A stretch of 64,000 bases of DNA from assembly GCA_005792545.1 (NCBI GenBank), contig SXRM01000025.1, positions 1-64,000 of the forward strand, written 5' to 3'. Origin of the DNA: Pseudomonadota bacterium (GTDB taxonomy: Bacteria > Myxococcota_A > UBA9042). The translations under genes and the position numbers were made by a program. Below the pieces are notes generated by a model. It saw only the letters and a program-made list of their open reading frames with translations. It had not been told where the DNA came from and made no database searches. Shown here one piece after another: positions 9,626 through 18,595 of the stretch. Every line of letters starts with the position of its first letter. The first letter of the stretch is position 1.

Positions 9626-10457
9626 GGCGCGGACCGCGCGCGTCGACGCCGACGCCCACCGCCTTGAGCAGGGCGCCCGCGGGCGCGCGGGCAAGCGCCG
9701 CAGCGCAGGCCTGCCCTCCACCACAATGCCGTTCGGCCAGCGCCGCGAGCGCCTCCACCGCAGCCGCCAGTGGCCAGCCGCGAAAATGCCAGTAGGTGTC
9801 ACTGGCGCTGTCGGGGCCGCCCAGATCGCTGCGCCACCACACATACCCCGCACTTGCGCCTGGATGGGCAGCCAGTCCGTGGGCGAGTTCGGGTGGCGGG
9901 GGCGGGCTCAGCGAGGCCGCGGCTTCAAGGTAATGCCGCCACCGGACCGGGCTGCCCGCCGCAGGCCACTGGCCCCCGACCATGGCCAGCGTCGGCGGAC
10001 CTTGGGCAGGCCCCAAGAGCGCCTGCAGCGGGCGCCGTTCGACGTAGAAGCGGCGGTTTTCAGCCTGACCGACTGCACGCTCCATGCCCAGGTGCACGGC
10101 AGTCGGGACTTCCCTTTCGATGCGCAGTCGGTCCAGACAAGCATGGACTTCGAGCGGGGCACTGGCACACAGCAGCCACGCGGTCAGATCGGCCCACGGC
10201 GATCGGCCAAGCGCCGCGACCGGCACGCCGACGATATAACGACGCGAGCAGAGCTTGCCGGGGCCCAGCGCCAGCGACGCCTCGACCGAAAAGGCAGCCT
10301 TGCCTGCCGTGACGAGGTTGGGACGACCGGCCACGTAGGCAGCGCAGGCGTCGAACAAGTCGAGGTCACCGCGCCGGTCTCCGAGCCCGTCGCAAATCAG
10401 CGAGCCGGCGAGGTGATCGCGCAGCGCTTGATAGGAGTCAGGCGATCTCGAAAACAA
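9588..10457 (-). CDS. Hypothetical protein
   Basis: Long ORF immediately downstream of the kinase gene. Likely TTG start near 10457 overlapping the kinase 3' end; no recognisable family. Confidence 0.5.
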   Translation of the reverse strand: MFSRSPDSYQALRDHLAGSLICDGLGDRRGDLDLFDACAAYVAGRPNLVTAGKAAFSVEASLALGPGKLCSRRYIVGVPVAALGRSPWADLTAWLLCASAPLEVHACLDRLRIEREVPTAVHLGMERAVGQAENRRFYVERRPLQALLGPAQGPPTLAMVGGQWPAAGSPVRWRHYLEAAASLSPPPPPELAHGLAAHPGASAGYVWWRSDLGGPDSASDTYWHFRGWPLAAAVEALAALAERHCGGGQACAAALARAPAGALLKAVGVGVDARGPRLKVYQAPPDRAV

Positions 10458-10473
10458 GCGGCAACGTCGCCGG

Positions 10474-12426
10474 TCAGACCTGGCCGCCCAGCAAGAGCCA
10501 CAGCGCAGCCCCGACCGCCACGGCCGCAAACAGCAGGCCCACGATGATGACCGGCTTGGGCAAAAAGGGCTTTTCCGCTGGTGCAGCCGCATGCACGCCC
10601 GAAGCGCGGGTTACGCGCACGACCTGGGTACTGGCGGCCGTCACCGAAGCGTCGGCGGCTGGCGGCGGGACTGGTTCCAGGCCCAGGCCCGGCTGAGTGG
10701 TGGCGCGGTCGTCGACGACTGGCACCGGCATGCCACGGCTGGGCGGTGGCCGGCGTGCCATCGTGTGCGCGTGGCCGCTCGGCGGCGGCGGTGGCTTGGG
10801 CGCGTTGGGCCGGTTGGTACCGGCCACGACCGCGCCAGGCGCTTCAACGGGCGACGACGCCGGACGCTGCGGCGGGGCAGACGGTGGCGCACTGCCGGGT
10901 GGGTTGGGCACCGCGTGCGCGCTTGCCGCCGGCGCAGCTGGCCGGCTGGACGAGGCGGCAGGCTGTGCCGCCGGACCAGCAGGCTGCGCGCCAGCTGCGG
11001 CAGGTACCAGTGCCGGGGCGGCAGTTGCACCGGTCGCGCGCTGCCGGGCGATCTCGGCGACCATCTTGCCCAGTCCCACGCCGACGATCGTGCGCTGGTC
11101 GCTGCTGTCATCGCCGACCGCAACGAACTTTCTGCGCTCCGCAGTCGGCGTGTTCGGCAGTTCGGGTGCCATACTGGGCAGGTCGTCGGGCGGCGGCCCG
11201 CTCGGCAGGTCGTCGGGCAGCTGCTCGAGTCCAATCGGCTCTTCGACGTCGATGGTCATCGCCGCGACCGGTGACATGCCAGACGACATGGCGCGTGCGC
11301 GCGCCGCCACGACACCTGCGGTGATCGCTGCGGTATCGACGGCCAGGGTGCGTGCCTCGGGCTCCGGGATCGCGGGTTGCTTGTTCGCAGGTCTGGCGCC
11401 CGGGGCGCTCACGCCCTCGTCGGCCGGATGGTCTTCGCGTACGGTCGGGTTGTCCGGCCGGCTCGGCATCACGCCGGCTTGTTGCAGGCCTGCGACCACG
11501 TCGGCGCCGAGCTCACTTTGGGTAGCACCAGACGCGATCGACTCGTTGTCGTGGCGCACTTCGGCCAGCATGCGCGCGAGTTCTTCGCGGACAGCCGATG
11601 CGGTCTGCGGACGATCCTGTTTTTTCTTGGCCAGCAGTTTGACGCACAACTCGCTCAAGCCATTGGGCAACTTGATGCCCAGACGCGACAGTTGCGGCGC
11701 CGGCGACGTGACGTGCTTGAGCAGGATATCAATGACGCTAGCGCCGTCGTAGGGCGGCTCGCCAGCGATCATCTCGTACAGCACGGCGCCGACGGCATAC
11801 AGGTCGGTTTGCGGGCCGACTTCCTTGCCCTCGACCTGCTCGGGCGCCATGTAGTGCGGGGTCCCAAATACCGACCCGGCACGCGTCAGCGCAGCCGTCA
11901 CCATCTCGGTCGGCAGCTTGGCGATCGAGAAGTCCAGGACCTTGACGAAGTCGCCGCCGCCAGCCGACAACAGGTACAGGTTCTCGGGTTTGATATCGCG
12001 GTGGATGATGTTGTGGCCGTGGGCGACGCTGAGCGCATTGGTCAGTTGTTCGGCGATGTTGAGCGACCGCTCGACGCCGAGCGCACCGACCTCTTCCATC
12101 ACGTCTGACAGGGGCTGACCGACCAGAATTTCCATCACCACGTACACGGTTCCCGCGTACTCGCCGACGTCGTGGATGGTGATGATATGGGGATGGTGCA
12201 GCGCGGCAGCAGCGCGCGCTTCGCGGATCAAGCGCTTGGCGGCCACTGGATCCGCGGCGATGTCTTTGCGCAGGACCTTGAGGGCCACCTCGCGGCCGAG
12301 GTTCTTGTCCGTGGCCTTGTAGACTACGGCCATGCCGCCCTTGCCCAGGCGCGACACCAGCTGGTAGCGATCGGCAAACGTGGTGCCGATGAGTGGGTCG
12401 TTCTCTTGGGGTTCCTGGCCGCTCAA
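10474..12426 (-). CDS. Hanks-type Ser/Thr protein kinase with C-terminal TM helix
   Basis: GKGGMAVVYKATD, VALKVL, IIHRDIKPENLYL, VLDFSIAK and GTPHYMAPEQ motifs; Pro/Ala-rich linker; C-terminal PVIIVGLLFAAVAVGAALWLLL. TTG start preceded by AGGAGG with 6-nt spacing. Confidence 0.95.
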   Translation of the reverse strand: MSGQEPQENDPLIGTTFADRYQLVSRLGKGGMAVVYKATDKNLGREVALKVLRKDIAADPVAAKRLIREARAAAALHHPHIITIHDVGEYAGTVYVVMEILVGQPLSDVMEEVGALGVERSLNIAEQLTNALSVAHGHNIIHRDIKPENLYLLSAGGGDFVKVLDFSIAKLPTEMVTAALTRAGSVFGTPHYMAPEQVEGKEVGPQTDLYAVGAVLYEMIAGEPPYDGASVIDILLKHVTSPAPQLSRLGIKLPNGLSELCVKLLAKKKQDRPQTASAVREELARMLAEVRHDNESIASGATQSELGADVVAGLQQAGVMPSRPDNPTVREDHPADEGVSAPGARPANKQPAIPEPEARTLAVDTAAITAGVVAARARAMSSGMSPVAAMTIDVEEPIGLEQLPDDLPSGPPPDDLPSMAPELPNTPTAERRKFVAVGDDSSDQRTIVGVGLGKMVAEIARQRATGATAAPALVPAAAGAQPAGPAAQPAASSSRPAAPAASAHAVPNPPGSAPPSAPPQRPASSPVEAPGAVVAGTNRPNAPKPPPPPSGHAHTMARRPPPSRGMPVPVVDDRATTQPGLGLEPVPPPAADASVTAASTQVVRVTRASGVHAAAPAEKPFLPKPVIIVGLLFAAVAVGAALWLLLGGQV

Positions 12427-12604
12427 ACACCGCCTCCTGCGGCGGCGAGGGTAAGGGAATTCAGGGTGCCGCGCAACCACGCGCCGAGGCGACAGTTTGC
12501 CGCAAACGCGCCGGTTGACAAAGGCATGGCACTGGTTAAGATGCTGCCCCCTTCGGCGTCTGCGCGCCGGATTTGGCGCGTCCTCGCGCCGCAAGGTCGC
12601 CGAC

Positions 12605-12829
12605 ATGGCCCGCATTACCATCGAAGATTGCCTCGACACTGTCCCCAACCGCTTCGCGTTGGTGATCATGACGTCCAAGCGCGCCCGTCAGCTGGTCGAC
12701 GGCCAGTCGCCGACCATCGAGACCAAGAACAAGGAGTGTGTGACGGCGTTGCGCGAGGCCGCGGACAACCGCGTGCGCTTCACCCGGGCGGTGATGCCGC
12801 TCATCGAGCGCCACTTGCGCGATCAGTAG
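12605..12829 (+). CDS. rpoZ: DNA-directed RNA polymerase omega subunit
   Basis: [30 protein letters not shown]...[16 protein letters not shown] matches RpoZ. Confidence 0.93.
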   Translation: MARITIEDCLDTVPNRFALVIMTSKRARQLVDGQSPTIETKNKECVTALREAADNRVRFTRAVMPLIERHLRDQ

Positions 12830-12830
12830 C

Positions 12831-12907
12831 CGCGCGCAAGCAGACGGTTATCGCGCGCAAGCAGACGGTTATCGCGCGCAAGCAGACGGTTATCGCGCGC
12901 AAGCAGA
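12831..12907. repeat. Tandem repeat, 21-bp unit CGCGCGCAAGCAGACGGTTAT, three full copies plus a partial
   Basis: Exact units at 12831-12851, 12852-12872 and 12873-12893, with a diverging fourth starting at 12894. Confidence 0.95.
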
Positions 12908-12914
12908 TTGGCAA

Positions 12915-12943
12915 CGGCGCGAGTTTGGCGCCGCCTTAATTTT
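12915..12943. terminator. Putative intrinsic terminator between convergent rpoZ and lytic transglycosylase genes
   Basis: CGGCGC-gagtttg-GCGCCG hairpin followed by ccTTAATTTT. Confidence 0.6.
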
Positions 12944-12974
12944 ATCCCATGCCAATTGCAGTACTTTCGCGGTC

Positions 12975-13733
12975 TCAGTCCGCGCCGGCCATCGCCGTCG
13001 ACTTGGGCGTGGTTGCAGGCGATGACGCTGTGAGCGCGCGACCGTCGCAGCCGTAACGCTGCAGCCGCGCCCGGGCTTCCAACACCCGCGTGGCATAGTG
13101 CAGATTGCGAGGCAATTCACTTTTCTTCCACGATCGCGTCGGCCGCGCCGGCCCGGCGTGGTACGCGCACAGCGCAAAGACCACGTCGCCCTTGTATTTG
13201 CGCAGCAGCGCCCGCATGAACTGAGCGGCAGCATCTGCGCCACAGGTCGGATCGCGCGGCCGGCCACAGCCGAAAACCCGCGAAGTCACCGGTTGCAGCT
13301 GCATCAGGCCCAGCGAGCCCGCGCCGGAGCGGATGCTGGGCGAAAACCCGCTCTCGACCCAGGCGACGGCCGCCAGCAGCCAGGGGTCGAGGTGGTAGCG
13401 GTCTGCTGCGCTTTCGAGCGTCGGCATGTGCTCGCGGCAGCGCGCCGCCATCCGCGTGCTGATGGTCAGTGGCCGCTTGGGGTCGTAGCGCACCAGGTCT
13501 TCTTCGTGGTCGGCCGGCAACGCGGCGTCATCGTCGATGGCTGCGCCGGCGGCGTGCTGCCCCTGGGCCAGGTGGGTGCGCGGCGCGGCGAGGCTGCGAC
13601 CAGGACCGACGGTGCCGGCACACGCGATCACACCCAACAGAGCGCGAATCAAGGCGTTTTGTGTTCGCAGCGGCGCAGGCCGCATTCCGGGCTCCAAGAC
13701 GCCTCTGGGCGTCGGGGCGCGCCGATCTGCCAT
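12975..13733 (-). CDS. Lytic transglycosylase (SLT domain) protein
   Basis: LLAAVAWVESGFSPSIRSGAGSLGLMQLQPVTSRVFG and FALCAYHAGPARP typical of the SLT fold; N-terminal signal-like segment. Confidence 0.85.
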   Translation of the reverse strand: MADRRAPTPRGVLEPGMRPAPLRTQNALIRALLGVIACAGTVGPGRSLAAPRTHLAQGQHAAGAAIDDDAALPADHEEDLVRYDPKRPLTISTRMAARCREHMPTLESAADRYHLDPWLLAAVAWVESGFSPSIRSGAGSLGLMQLQPVTSRVFGCGRPRDPTCGADAAAQFMRALLRKYKGDVVFALCAYHAGPARPTRSWKKSELPRNLHYATRVLEARARLQRYGCDGRALTASSPATTPKSTAMAGAD

Positions 13734-13831
13734 AGACTTTCAAGCATGTAAAGCACTCATGCACAACTTATCCACAGATCGCACGACTGCGGCCCCATGG
13801 CGGGGCCGGTCACCCCGTGACTCGTGACGGT

Positions 13832-13983
13832 AAAACGGGGCAAACTGATGTTGGTTACATTGAGGCCTGACTCAGCTGCCGTGAGTCGAACGCTTTCGCG
13901 AGCTTGGCAACCCACCAAGCGAGCAAACGGAAGGCCGACAAGATCGATACGATTTTGTCGGTGTCCGAAAACGGGGCAAACTG
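13832..13983. promoter_or_regulatory. Structured intergenic region upstream of topB: 16-bp direct repeats bracketing three inverted repeats
   Basis: AAAACGGGGCAAACTG at 13832-13847 and 13968-13983; GACTCA/TGAGTC (13869-13887), GCTTGG/CCAAGC (13902-13920), and near-palindrome CGACAAGATCGATACGATTTTGTCG (13936-13960). Confidence 0.55.
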
Positions 13984-14011
13984 CCGCCGCGCCCCGTGCG
14001 CCAGGTCCAAG

Positions 14012-16444
14012 ATGCGCCTCGTCCTAGCTGAAAAACCGTCGATGGCCCGGGCGATTGCCGCCGCGCTGGGTGTGACCGGCAAGGGCCGCAGCTCGCTGCA
14101 AGGTCAAGTCGGCGATGCGCGCGTCATCATCTCGTGGTGCGTTGGGCACCTCGTCGAGCCGGCCGACGCCGACCACTACGGCGCCAAAGCGTGGTCGTTC
14201 CACACGCTGCCCATCGTGCCGAGGCCGTTTGCCTACGCGCCGATTGCGGCGACGCGCGACCAGTACGACACCGTCCGTGGGCTGCTGCTCCGCCCCGACG
14301 TGACCGAGATTGTCAACGCGACCGACGCCGGTCGCGAGGGCCAGCTGATTTTCCACCTGGTCTATGATCTCGCTGGGTGCGACAAGCCGGTCAAGCGACT
14401 GTGGACCAGTGCGCTGACGGACGACGCCATTCGCTCTGCGTGGGCTCAGTTGCGCGACGAGTCCGAGTTCGCCGGGCTGACGGCTGCGGCGCACTGTCGC
14501 CAACAGGCCGACTGGCTGGTCGGTATCAACTGCACGCGCGCGCAAACGCTGGTGGCGCGGGCGTTGGGCCAATCGGGTGTGCGCTCGATCGGCCGGGTGC
14601 AGACGCCGACACTGGCGATTCTGGTCCGCCGTGAAAACGAAATCGCCAACTTCGTGCCCAAGGACTTCTGGACGTTGGTCGCGCGATTTCGCACTGCCGA
14701 CGGCCAGACCTACACCGGCCGCTGGTACAAGCCCGGCGAGGGCGACGCCGCAGTCGAGCGCTTTGACACCGAGCAGGCCGCACAGCAGATGCGCCAGCGT
14801 TTGCTTGCTGGCCAGGCGCACGTGCAAAAGGTCGACAAGAAGCAGGAGAAGCGCAAGCCAGAGCTCCTGTACGATCTCACGGCCTTGCAGCGCGAAGCCA
14901 ACAAGCGCTTTGGTTTGACCGCCGAGCAGACGCTGGCGATCGCGCAGGAACTGTATGAAGCACAACTGATTTCGTATCCGCGCACCAACAGTCGCTACCT
15001 GACGCAGCAAGACGCCGCGCAGGCACCGAGTTGGCTGAGCGCACTGGACCGCGGCCCGTGGGCGGCTTGGGTCGGCCAGGTGCGAGCGATGGGTCAGGGC
15101 GGCCAGTTTCCGCCGGTCGGCAAGCGCTTTGTTGACGACAAGGAGGTCGAGGACCACCCGGCCATCACGGTGACCAACAAGGCCGTGCGCATGGTCGAGG
15201 CCGAGCCCCAACTGAGCGCCGACCAGCAGCGCATCTACGATCTGGTGGCCCGCCGACTGTTGTCGACGTGGTTTGGCGACCGTATCGAGCAGAAGACGAC
15301 GGCGGTGACAGCGGTGCAGCCGGACCAGGGCGAGGTCGAACTGTTCAAGACCACGGGCGCGGTTGTCATCGATCCCGGCTGGACCGCAGTCGATCAGCCG
15401 CGCCGCGACAAGAGCACAAGGCTCGACGACGACGACGGCGAATTGCCACCGCTGCGGCGCGGTGAGCCAGTGGACGTGGTCGAACTGATGACCAAGGCCG
15501 GCAAGACCTCGCCGCCCAAGCCGATGAGCGAGGCGGACTTGCTGGCTGCAATGCAAGGCGCGGGCAAGCTCATCGACGACGAGGAGTTGCGCGGCGCAAT
15601 GAAAGACAGCGGCTTGGGCACGCCCGCGACCCGCGCCAACATCATCGAGACACTCATCAAGCGCGACTATGCGACGCGCAAGGGCAAGAACCTGGTCGCG
15701 ACCCCACTGGGCGTGGCGCTGATTGCCGGCCTGCCCCTGGATACGTTGAAGTCGCCCGAGATGACGGGGCAGTGGGAGGCGACGATGGAGCGCATCCGGC
15801 GCGGTCAGGCCGACCCTGCCGCGTTCGTTGCCGACATCGAACGCTTTACCGCCCAAGCGGTCACCGAACTGCGCCGCTTGGGCGTTGCAGCGGATAGCGC
15901 GCAAAGTGACGGCGCCTCTGCAACGCGCACCGCTTGCCCATCGTGCCGATCTCCGATGGCGGTTCAGGCGTTTGACGGTCGGCGTGCCATGCGCTGTACG
16001 GGCCTGCTGCGCCCAGAGTGCCGCGCCAGCTACAGCGTCGATGACAACGATCGGCCGACGGAGCGTTGCCGGCATTGCTCGGGTCCGCGTCAGTCCACCC
16101 GAAATGGTCCCGGCTACTGCTTGCGCTGTGGGCGCTCAGATCAGCCAGAGGCCGATCGTCCGCCGTGGCCAGCGCTGCACGCCTGCCCGGACTGTCGACA
16201 GCTGGCAAAAAGCGTGTGGGTAGCGCGCGATCGCAGCTGGGTCCACCGCTGCAACACCTGCAACGCTTGGATTGCCGGCGCGGCGCCGGAGCTGACCGGC
16301 AACGAGCCGACGCGGCCGCCCTGCGCACGCTGCCACACACCGATGACAGCCGTGTGGAGCCGCCAGCGCAACGCCTGGATGCTGCGCTGCTTGGACTGCG
16401 GCACCTGGTCGTGGGCCGGACCGGCGGCACCAGGCGGCGCGTAG
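14012..16444 (+). CDS. topB: DNA topoisomerase III (type IA) with C-terminal Zn-ribbon motifs
   Basis: MRLVLAEKPSMARAIAAALG, TDAGREGQLIFHLVYD, YPRTNSRYL and GLGTPATRANIIETLIKRDY; C-terminal CxxC pairs (CPSC, CRHC, CLRC, CPDC, CNTC, CARC, CLDC). Confidence 0.95.
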   Translation: MRLVLAEKPSMARAIAAALGVTGKGRSSLQGQVGDARVIISWCVGHLVEPADADHYGAKAWSFHTLPIVPRPFAYAPIAATRDQYDTVRGLLLRPDVTEIVNATDAGREGQLIFHLVYDLAGCDKPVKRLWTSALTDDAIRSAWAQLRDESEFAGLTAAAHCRQQADWLVGINCTRAQTLVARALGQSGVRSIGRVQTPTLAILVRRENEIANFVPKDFWTLVARFRTADGQTYTGRWYKPGEGDAAVERFDTEQAAQQMRQRLLAGQAHVQKVDKKQEKRKPELLYDLTALQREANKRFGLTAEQTLAIAQELYEAQLISYPRTNSRYLTQQDAAQAPSWLSALDRGPWAAWVGQVRAMGQGGQFPPVGKRFVDDKEVEDHPAITVTNKAVRMVEAEPQLSADQQRIYDLVARRLLSTWFGDRIEQKTTAVTAVQPDQGEVELFKTTGAVVIDPGWTAVDQPRRDKSTRLDDDDGELPPLRRGEPVDVVELMTKAGKTSPPKPMSEADLLAAMQGAGKLIDDEELRGAMKDSGLGTPATRANIIETLIKRDYATRKGKNLVATPLGVALIAGLPLDTLKSPEMTGQWEATMERIRRGQADPAAFVADIERFTAQAVTELRRLGVAADSAQSDGASATRTACPSCRSPMAVQAFDGRRAMRCTGLLRPECRASYSVDDNDRPTERCRHCSGPRQSTRNGPGYCLRCGRSDQPEADRPPWPALHACPDCRQLAKSVWVARDRSWVHRCNTCNAWIAGAAPELTGNEPTRPPCARCHTPMTAVWSRQRNAWMLRCLDCGTWSWAGPAAPGGA

Positions 16445-16650
16445 CCCCGGCGCTGGACGTTCTGCAGATTTTTTTCACCCGTTAGATCGCCTCCGCGGGA
16501 CCCGCGTCTGACCTCCATGCCGGGACGAACCCGGAACCGGAGCAAAGGCAAGGCGGAGTGGTTCCGCCCGCCAGCCGGACCCGACTGTCTACGCCCCCGC
16601 GACAGCTCGCCCCTTCACGGCCCCGCGCCGTCCACCTTGGAGTGCATCCC

Positions 16651-17022
16651 ATGAAGCGCATTGTCCTGACCCTGTCCGCCCTGTTTGCCGCCGCCCTGCC
16701 CTTGACCGGGTTCGCAGCGGGCGCCGCTCGGCCGGCCGCAAGCCAGACCTCCGCCGTGTCGGCGGCCTTTACCGCCGGCAATCTCGGCAGCTACGTGCAG
16801 CACAAAGGCGTCCGACCGGACAGCGCCATCGCTGGCGCGGTCAAAGTCAAGTTGATCAACGAGTTCGCGCAGCCGACCGCCCGACACGAGACCGCCGCCG
16901 CGCCGGACGTCGTCGGATTTGCGACGCTGCTGCCGCAAAAAAATGCGGCCATGCAGGGCCTGATGAGCGCCGGCCAGAACAACCTGGTGCTGCTGAACGG
17001 CCTGCCCGCCCGCGCCAAGTAG
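16651..17022 (+). CDS. Small secreted protein, unknown function
   Basis: MKRIVLTLSALFAAALPLTGFAAGA signal peptide; GGAG upstream; followed by a strong terminator. Confidence 0.65.
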   Translation: MKRIVLTLSALFAAALPLTGFAAGAARPAASQTSAVSAAFTAGNLGSYVQHKGVRPDSAIAGAVKVKLINEFAQPTARHETAAAPDVVGFATLLPQKNAAMQGLMSAGQNNLVLLNGLPARAK

Positions 17023-17041
17023 GATAACCCGCTGCACCGCG

Positions 17042-17080
17042 ACGGCGGCCTGCCATTTGGGGGCCGCCGTTGGCGTTTTT
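17042..17080 (+). terminator. Intrinsic terminator
   Basis: ACGGCGGCC / GGCCGCCGT stem followed by a TTTTT tract. Confidence 0.75.
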
Positions 17081-17164
17081 CCAGGGGTCCCGAGGTAAGT
17101 GTTGCCGGTTTGCCGCGACACGCCTAGACTGCGCCAAACGCCTTGTGGGGTCCGCGACTTGACT

Positions 17165-17521
17165 GTGCAACTCGACCACGCCGCGCTGACAAACATTTTG
17201 GACCTGTACTGCGACGATGCGGAGGGCCTGCAGTCGCTGGTCGCCAGTTTTGCGCTGTCGGCCACAGAGTTGAGCGAGGAAATCGCCTTGGGCGTCGAGC
17301 GCCTCGACGCACGCACGGTCGGCCGAGCGGCTCACACGCTCAAGTCTTCGGCCGGCCAATTTGGCGCCACCGAGCTTGCGCGGTTGTGCGGCGAGCTCGA
17401 ACGGCGGACACTGGTGGAGTTGGACTGGCCGACGGTCGTGGTGCTGTCGCCCAAGCTCGCGCCCACCCTTCAAGAGGCGTTGCACGCCGTGCACATGCTG
17501 GCGGCCGGCGCAGCCGAGTGA
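17165..17521 (+). CDS. HPt (histidine phosphotransfer) domain protein
   Basis: AAHTLKSSAGQFGATELARLCGELE is the canonical HPt phospho-acceptor helix. Start codon (GTG 17165 or TTG 17159) uncertain. Confidence 0.8.
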   Translation: MQLDHAALTNILDLYCDDAEGLQSLVASFALSATELSEEIALGVERLDARTVGRAAHTLKSSAGQFGATELARLCGELERRTLVELDWPTVVVLSPKLAPTLQEALHAVHMLAAGAAE

Positions 17522-17536
17522 GCGGCAACTGGACAG

Positions 17537-18595
17537 ATGAAGGCCAATCCCCGCGGCCCGTGGCTCAGTGAATCGCGCGTCGACAGCCTGATCGCGCTGG
17601 AGCCGTGCCTTGTGCTGGTCGCCGGCGGTCTGGCGATGTGGGTGCTCTACTCGCTGGCACTGCGGCGCGTCAGCATCGAGCGACACCGCAGTCTGCGCCA
17701 CGAACTGGCCAACCTGTCGCTACATACCGGCGTGTTTGGCGGCGTCGCGCTCACGTACTTCACGCTCGACCTCGAGTGGTTCATGCAGTTCGCGTTTGGC
17801 GGGCTGCGTGCATGGCTTGGCCTGCTGGTGCTGGTGCAGGGCGCGACCACGTTCGTCAAGACGCTCAAGATCCTGTTCACGCAACTGCTGTTCCTCGGCC
17901 ACATGCGCGAGGGCGTGCCAGCGCTGCTCATCAACACGTTCACGGCGGTAGTTGCGCTGCTGACGGGGGGCTGGCTGGCGGCACGGCTGTTCGACTTGCA
18001 CTTCGCGCCGTTGCTTGCGACGTCGGCAGTGGCGTCGGTGGTGCTGGGCCTGGCGATGCAGGACTCGCTGGGCAACCTGTTTGCCGGCATCGCCATGCAG
18101 ATCGACAAGCCCTACGAGATCGGCGACTGGGTCGAGGTGGTGGGCATCACCGGCAAGTGGAGCGGTCAGGTCCATGAGGTGACGTGGCGGGCAACCGTGC
18201 TCATTGGCCTGTGCGACGAACTCATCGTCATCCCCAACCGCGTCGTCGGTCAGGGCCAGGTGTACAACTTCACCCAGCGCGGCACGCCGATCTTGCGATC
18301 GCAGACATTCCACGTGCCCGTGCAGTACGACCTGGAGGCCGTGCGGGCGGTGGCGCAAGCCGCGCTGCGTGACGTGGACGGCATCGCGGCCGATCCGGCA
18401 CCTGCGGTGCTTTTCGGCGAGATCGGCGAGGGCTGGGTGCTGGCGCGCTGCAACTACTGGCTGGCGGACTACGGCGCGCAGTGGCGGGTCGGCGATGCAG
18501 TCATCACCCACGTCATCGCCGCACTCAAGGCCAACGACTTGCACCTGGCCGTGCAGCAAGTGCAGGTCTCGTCGGCCCCCGACGAGGCTCGATGA
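17537..18595 (+). CDS. Mechanosensitive ion channel (MscS family) protein
   Basis: VVLGLAMQDSLGNLFAGIAMQIDKPYEIGDWVEVVGITGKV-like core (..GKWSGQVHEVTWRAT..) and IPNRVVGQGQVYNFTQ. Confidence 0.92.
   Translation: MKANPRGPWLSESRVDSLIALEPCLVLVAGGLAMWVLYSLALRRVSIERHRSLRHELANLSLHTGVFGGVALTYFTLDLEWFMQFAFGGLRAWLGLLVLVQGATTFVKTLKILFTQLLFLGHMREGVPALLINTFTAVVALLTGGWLAARLFDLHFAPLLATSAVASVVLGLAMQDSLGNLFAGIAMQIDKPYEIGDWVEVVGITGKWSGQVHEVTWRATVLIGLCDELIVIPNRVVGQGQVYNFTQRGTPILRSQTFHVPVQYDLEAVRAVAQAALRDVDGIAADPAPAVLFGEIGEGWVLARCNYWLADYGAQWRVGDAVITHVIAALKANDLHLAVQQVQVSSAPDEAR

Noticed and set aside
12427-12678. N-terminal extension of the Ser/Thr kinase to ATG at 12678
   Set aside because: It would overlap rpoZ in antisense and is Arg-rich. 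TTG 12426 has an AGGAGG at ideal spacing.
14024-16075. 683-aa minus-strand ORF antisense to topB
   Set aside because: topB has unambiguous catalytic motifs; the antisense ORF shows no family resemblance.
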